Shown here one piece after another: positions 61,886-64,000 of a stretch of 64,000 nt of DNA. The DNA comes from UTCHB3 sp964625575. Lineage in GTDB: Bacteria > Bacteroidota > Ignavibacteria > Ignavibacteriales > Ignavibacteriaceae. Each line of letters starts with the position of its first letter. The stretch's first letter is position 1. The stretch spans positions 186,001 through 250,000 of the forward strand of contig CAZVBQ010000002.1 in NCBI GenBank assembly GCA_964625575.1, in the 5' to 3' direction. The notes beneath the pieces are model-generated. The model saw only the letters and a list, made by a program, of their open reading frames with translations. It had not been told where the DNA came from and did not search any database. Made by a program: the position numbers and the translations under genes.

Positions 61886-64000
61886 TTGAAACTAAATCAT
61901 CTCCTTTCCCTCTGTTTACTTTTTTCAACCTTCATTCCCGCGCAGACACCTGATACCGTTACAGTTGTGGCAGGAGCGGAATACTCCGCGGGCGGTTTCC
62001 GCAAACTGATGCGCGGTGATCTGTGGAGGAATGTCTGGACAACCCCGATAAAAGCACCCGTTCTCAACCTTGGAACCTTTGCCGGCGGGCTGACTCCGGA
62101 AAAAAAAGGGGGTGGAATGCAGACCAAAACACTTCACTTCAAGGGAAATGACGGCAGAAAATGGAAATTCCGCTCGGTTAACAAGTTCCCTGATGCAACA
62201 CTTCCCCCGGATGTCCAGGATACCTGGGTCGCGGAGTATCTAAAAGACCAGATCAGCGGCTCCCATCCGGCAGCACCCCTCGTTCTCGCGCCAATGATGG
62301 ACTCTCTCGGCATCCTCAACGCGCCCCCTTCACTTTGGGTAATGCCCGATGACCCCAGGCTTGGGGAATTCAGGGATGAGTTCAAAAATCTTTTGGGAAC
62401 CATCGAGGAAAATCCTGATGACGATAAAAGCGCGCCCTTCGCCAACGCGGAAAAGATAATATCGACTGAAAAACTTGTCTTTCGCCTCATGGACAAACCG
62501 GATGAAAAGGTTGATGCCGCCGCGTGGCTTACAGCCCGGCTGTTCGATGTTTTTGTGAACGACTGGGACCGCCACATGGGGCAGTGGAAATGGGCGAAAT
62601 ACACCGTTAACGGAAAGGAAGTGTGGCGCCCCATTCCGAAAGACAGGGACAGGGCTTTCTCGAAATTCGACGGTCTGGGCCCCTGGCTCTCCACCTTTCT
62701 GATACCGCAATGGAAGGGATTCGGCAGTGACTATCCCCCGGTTGAGTTTGCCACCTGGAGCGGCCGCTATCTCGACAAGCGCTTCCTCACTGAGTTGACC
62801 CGCCCTGAGTGGGATTCCGTCACCACGTTCGTTGTCTCGCGTCTCACCAACACCCTTATTGACAATGCCCTTTCACACTTCCCTGAAGAATACAAACAAC
62901 TTTCGATCCCTGAAATTCGCGAGAAGCTTATGGCGCGCAGGGATCAACTTGCAGCTTTCTCGGAAGAGTATTTTAAGCATACCAACTCGGTGGTCGATAT
63001 TTTCGCCTCGGGGAAGGATGACCGTGTCGATGTGACCCGAACCGATACTTCCACCATCATCTCGGTTTCAACCTCAAAGAAAAAGGAGACGGTCAACTGG
63101 TACAAGAAGGAGTTTCCGGTAAGTATTACGGAGGATATCAGGATCCATCTGCTTGATGGTGACGACAGGGTGGTGATAAAAGGTGATGTGGATTCGGGCC
63201 CCCTCATCAGGGTAGATGGCGGAAAAGGCGATGATGTGTTTGTCGATTCTTCTAAAGTAAGGGGATGGCTCCTCAATTTTCTTCCCATTCCTCGCGCGGA
63301 GAACAAAAACAGGTTTTATGATGTGGCGGGTTCAACGGTATTTTACGGACCCGGCACCAAATTCCACGTTGATAATATACCGTCGCCTGAAGACACACTC
63401 GAGTTCATCGAACCCACGGCGCTTGAACACGGCAGGGGTTACGGCATTCACCCTGTGCTCGACTTCGGTTCCACGCTCGGCTTGCAGTTCGGCTTTGGGC
63501 CGGTGATAACAAATTACGACTATAAAAAACGGCCCTGGGACTCACGCATCGAGTTTTACGCTTCATACGCCACCAAAACAGGGGATTATGATGTCGATTT
63601 CATGGGTCAATTCAACTCGATAATCGATGGCACTACTGTCACCTTCAAAGCGTACAGGAAGGCTGTCGACTTCAACAGCTATTATGGTTTCGGAAACGAA
63701 ACCACTTACGACAGGGAGCGGTTTGAAGCCGGTGACTACCGGCTCATGAGAAAGGCCCTGGGCGCGGAAGCGGGGATATTAATACCGTGGGGCGGAGGGT
63801 ACTCAAATTATTTCAACTTAAGGTTTCTGGACTTCCAAGTCGGCCTGCCAAACAATTCCCTTTTGAGCGGATTCCCGGAGGGTACATACGGTATTGACAG
63901 ACTTTCACTTCTCACATTCAGTACCGGAATATTGTTTGATGATCGTGACAACACAAAGCTCCCTCTTTCGGGGTGGTATCTGAAAGCCGGTGGCTCGGTG
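61886..64000 (+). CDS. Large outer-membrane-type protein with kinase-like motif set, 3' partial
   Basis: Open frame from a TTG at 61886 to the window end, 705 residues without a stop. The N-terminus is a signal peptide (KLNHLLSLCLLFSTFIPAQ). Residues ~100-300 include FDVFVNDWDRHMGQWKW (Asp228, His230) and PIPKDRDRAFSKFDG (Asp253, Asp255), resembling the catalytic loop and metal-binding Asp of kinase-like folds such as CotH/FAM20-type or HipA-like proteins. Residues ~410-450 are aspartate-rich beta sheet; from ~490 the sequence is beta-barrel-like (alternating aromatic residues, VITNYDYKK, SGWYLKAGG), as in Omp85-family proteins. I recall similar proteins in Bacteroidota, often joined to metallophosphoesterases. 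The frame is certain, the function inferred. Confidence 0.7.
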   Translation, partial: MKLNHLLSLCLLFSTFIPAQTPDTVTVVAGAEYSAGGFRKLMRGDLWRNVWTTPIKAPVLNLGTFAGGLTPEKKGGGMQTKTLHFKGNDGRKWKFRSVNKFPDATLPPDVQDTWVAEYLKDQISGSHPAAPLVLAPMMDSLGILNAPPSLWVMPDDPRLGEFRDEFKNLLGTIEENPDDDKSAPFANAEKIISTEKLVFRLMDKPDEKVDAAAWLTARLFDVFVNDWDRHMGQWKWAKYTVNGKEVWRPIPKDRDRAFSKFDGLGPWLSTFLIPQWKGFGSDYPPVEFATWSGRYLDKRFLTELTRPEWDSVTTFVVSRLTNTLIDNALSHFPEEYKQLSIPEIREKLMARRDQLAAFSEEYFKHTNSVVDIFASGKDDRVDVTRTDTSTIISVSTSKKKETVNWYKKEFPVSITEDIRIHLLDGDDRVVIKGDVDSGPLIRVDGGKGDDVFVDSSKVRGWLLNFLPIPRAENKNRFYDVAGSTVFYGPGTKFHVDNIPSPEDTLEFIEPTALEHGRGYGIHPVLDFGSTLGLQFGFGPVITNYDYKKRPWDSRIEFYASYATKTGDYDVDFMGQFNSIIDGTTVTFKAYRKAVDFNSYYGFGNETTYDRERFEAGDYRLMRKALGAEAGILIPWGGGYSNYFNLRFLDFQVGLPNNSLLSGFPEGTYGIDRLSLLTFSTGILFDDRDNTKLPLSGWYLKAGGSV

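Noticed and set aside
1..64000. tRNA, rRNA, insertion sequences, prophage
   Set aside because: Reading by eye showed no tRNA-type T-loop plus acceptor pairing, no rRNA motif, and no transposase, integrase or phage structural protein among the translated frames; a covariance-model search would settle RNA genes.

Overview
The window looks like chromosome from a free-living bacterium of the FCB group, most likely Ignavibacteria/Chlorobiota or a close Bacteroidota relative. The reasons are two secreted proteins with C-terminal type IX secretion (T9SS) sorting domains (a subtilisin and an arginine-deiminase-like enzyme), a lipoprotein TPR histidine kinase, a DUF6132 protein, a ligase-associated helicase/PdeM pair, and frequent TTG starts. 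No phage, insertion sequence, CRISPR array, rRNA or tRNA was recognised by eye. This taxonomic call is inference from gene content.

Layout. 1-6.4 kb (+): 3' part of yidC, a patatin/outer-membrane barrel protein, and the hslV-hslU protease pair, ended by a hairpin shared with convergent mscL. 7.1-17.3 kb (-): a tight seven-gene run reading acyl-ACP desaturase, mnmE, mnmG, rsmG, murQ, PAP2 phosphatase, mfd. Two identical 16-bp parS-like sites lie in the mnmE-mnmG gap. With yidC and rsmG nearby, this resembles the origin-proximal neighbourhood of many bacteria, but rearranged. 17.5-23 kb (+): pyrimidine-nucleoside phosphorylase and a 1313-residue GH13-like protein with a histone-like basic tail. 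23-28.3 kb (-): hicAB toxin-antitoxin, T9SS subtilisin, old yellow enzyme.

28.5-38.8 kb is a patchwork: ligase-associated helicase and PdeM nuclease, GDP-fucose synthase, an AAA/PD-(D/E)XK gene, a HAD phosphatase, a DUF4922 HIT-like protein and transketolase. Five successive intergenic gaps (31.7-36.8 kb) contain short degenerate repeats or palindromes. 38.9-42.3 kb: a SUMF1-fold lipid- or periplasm-targeted protein convergent with mutS.

42.5-54.2 kb is the most interesting block: eight co-directional, nearly overlapping genes encoding two chemoreceptors, CheW, CheR-TPR, a Cys-containing CheW, a CheA-REC hybrid kinase, CheB and a response regulator. The order and several sequence signatures match the Wsp surface-sensing system (wspA-B-C-D-E-F-R). 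The last protein keeps a WspR-like receiver but carries a SpoIIE/PP2C-type phosphatase instead of the GGDEF diguanylate cyclase. The predicted logic is receptor array to CheA to receiver to Ser/Thr phosphatase, with CheR/CheB adaptation. A TTG-started T9SS arginine deiminase follows after 8 bp and may be cotranscribed.

54-64 kb: after the deiminase come a tiny membrane ORF (-), a TPR histidine kinase, clpB with a hairpin leader, and the 5' part of a large outer-membrane protein with a kinase-like motif set, cut by the window end.
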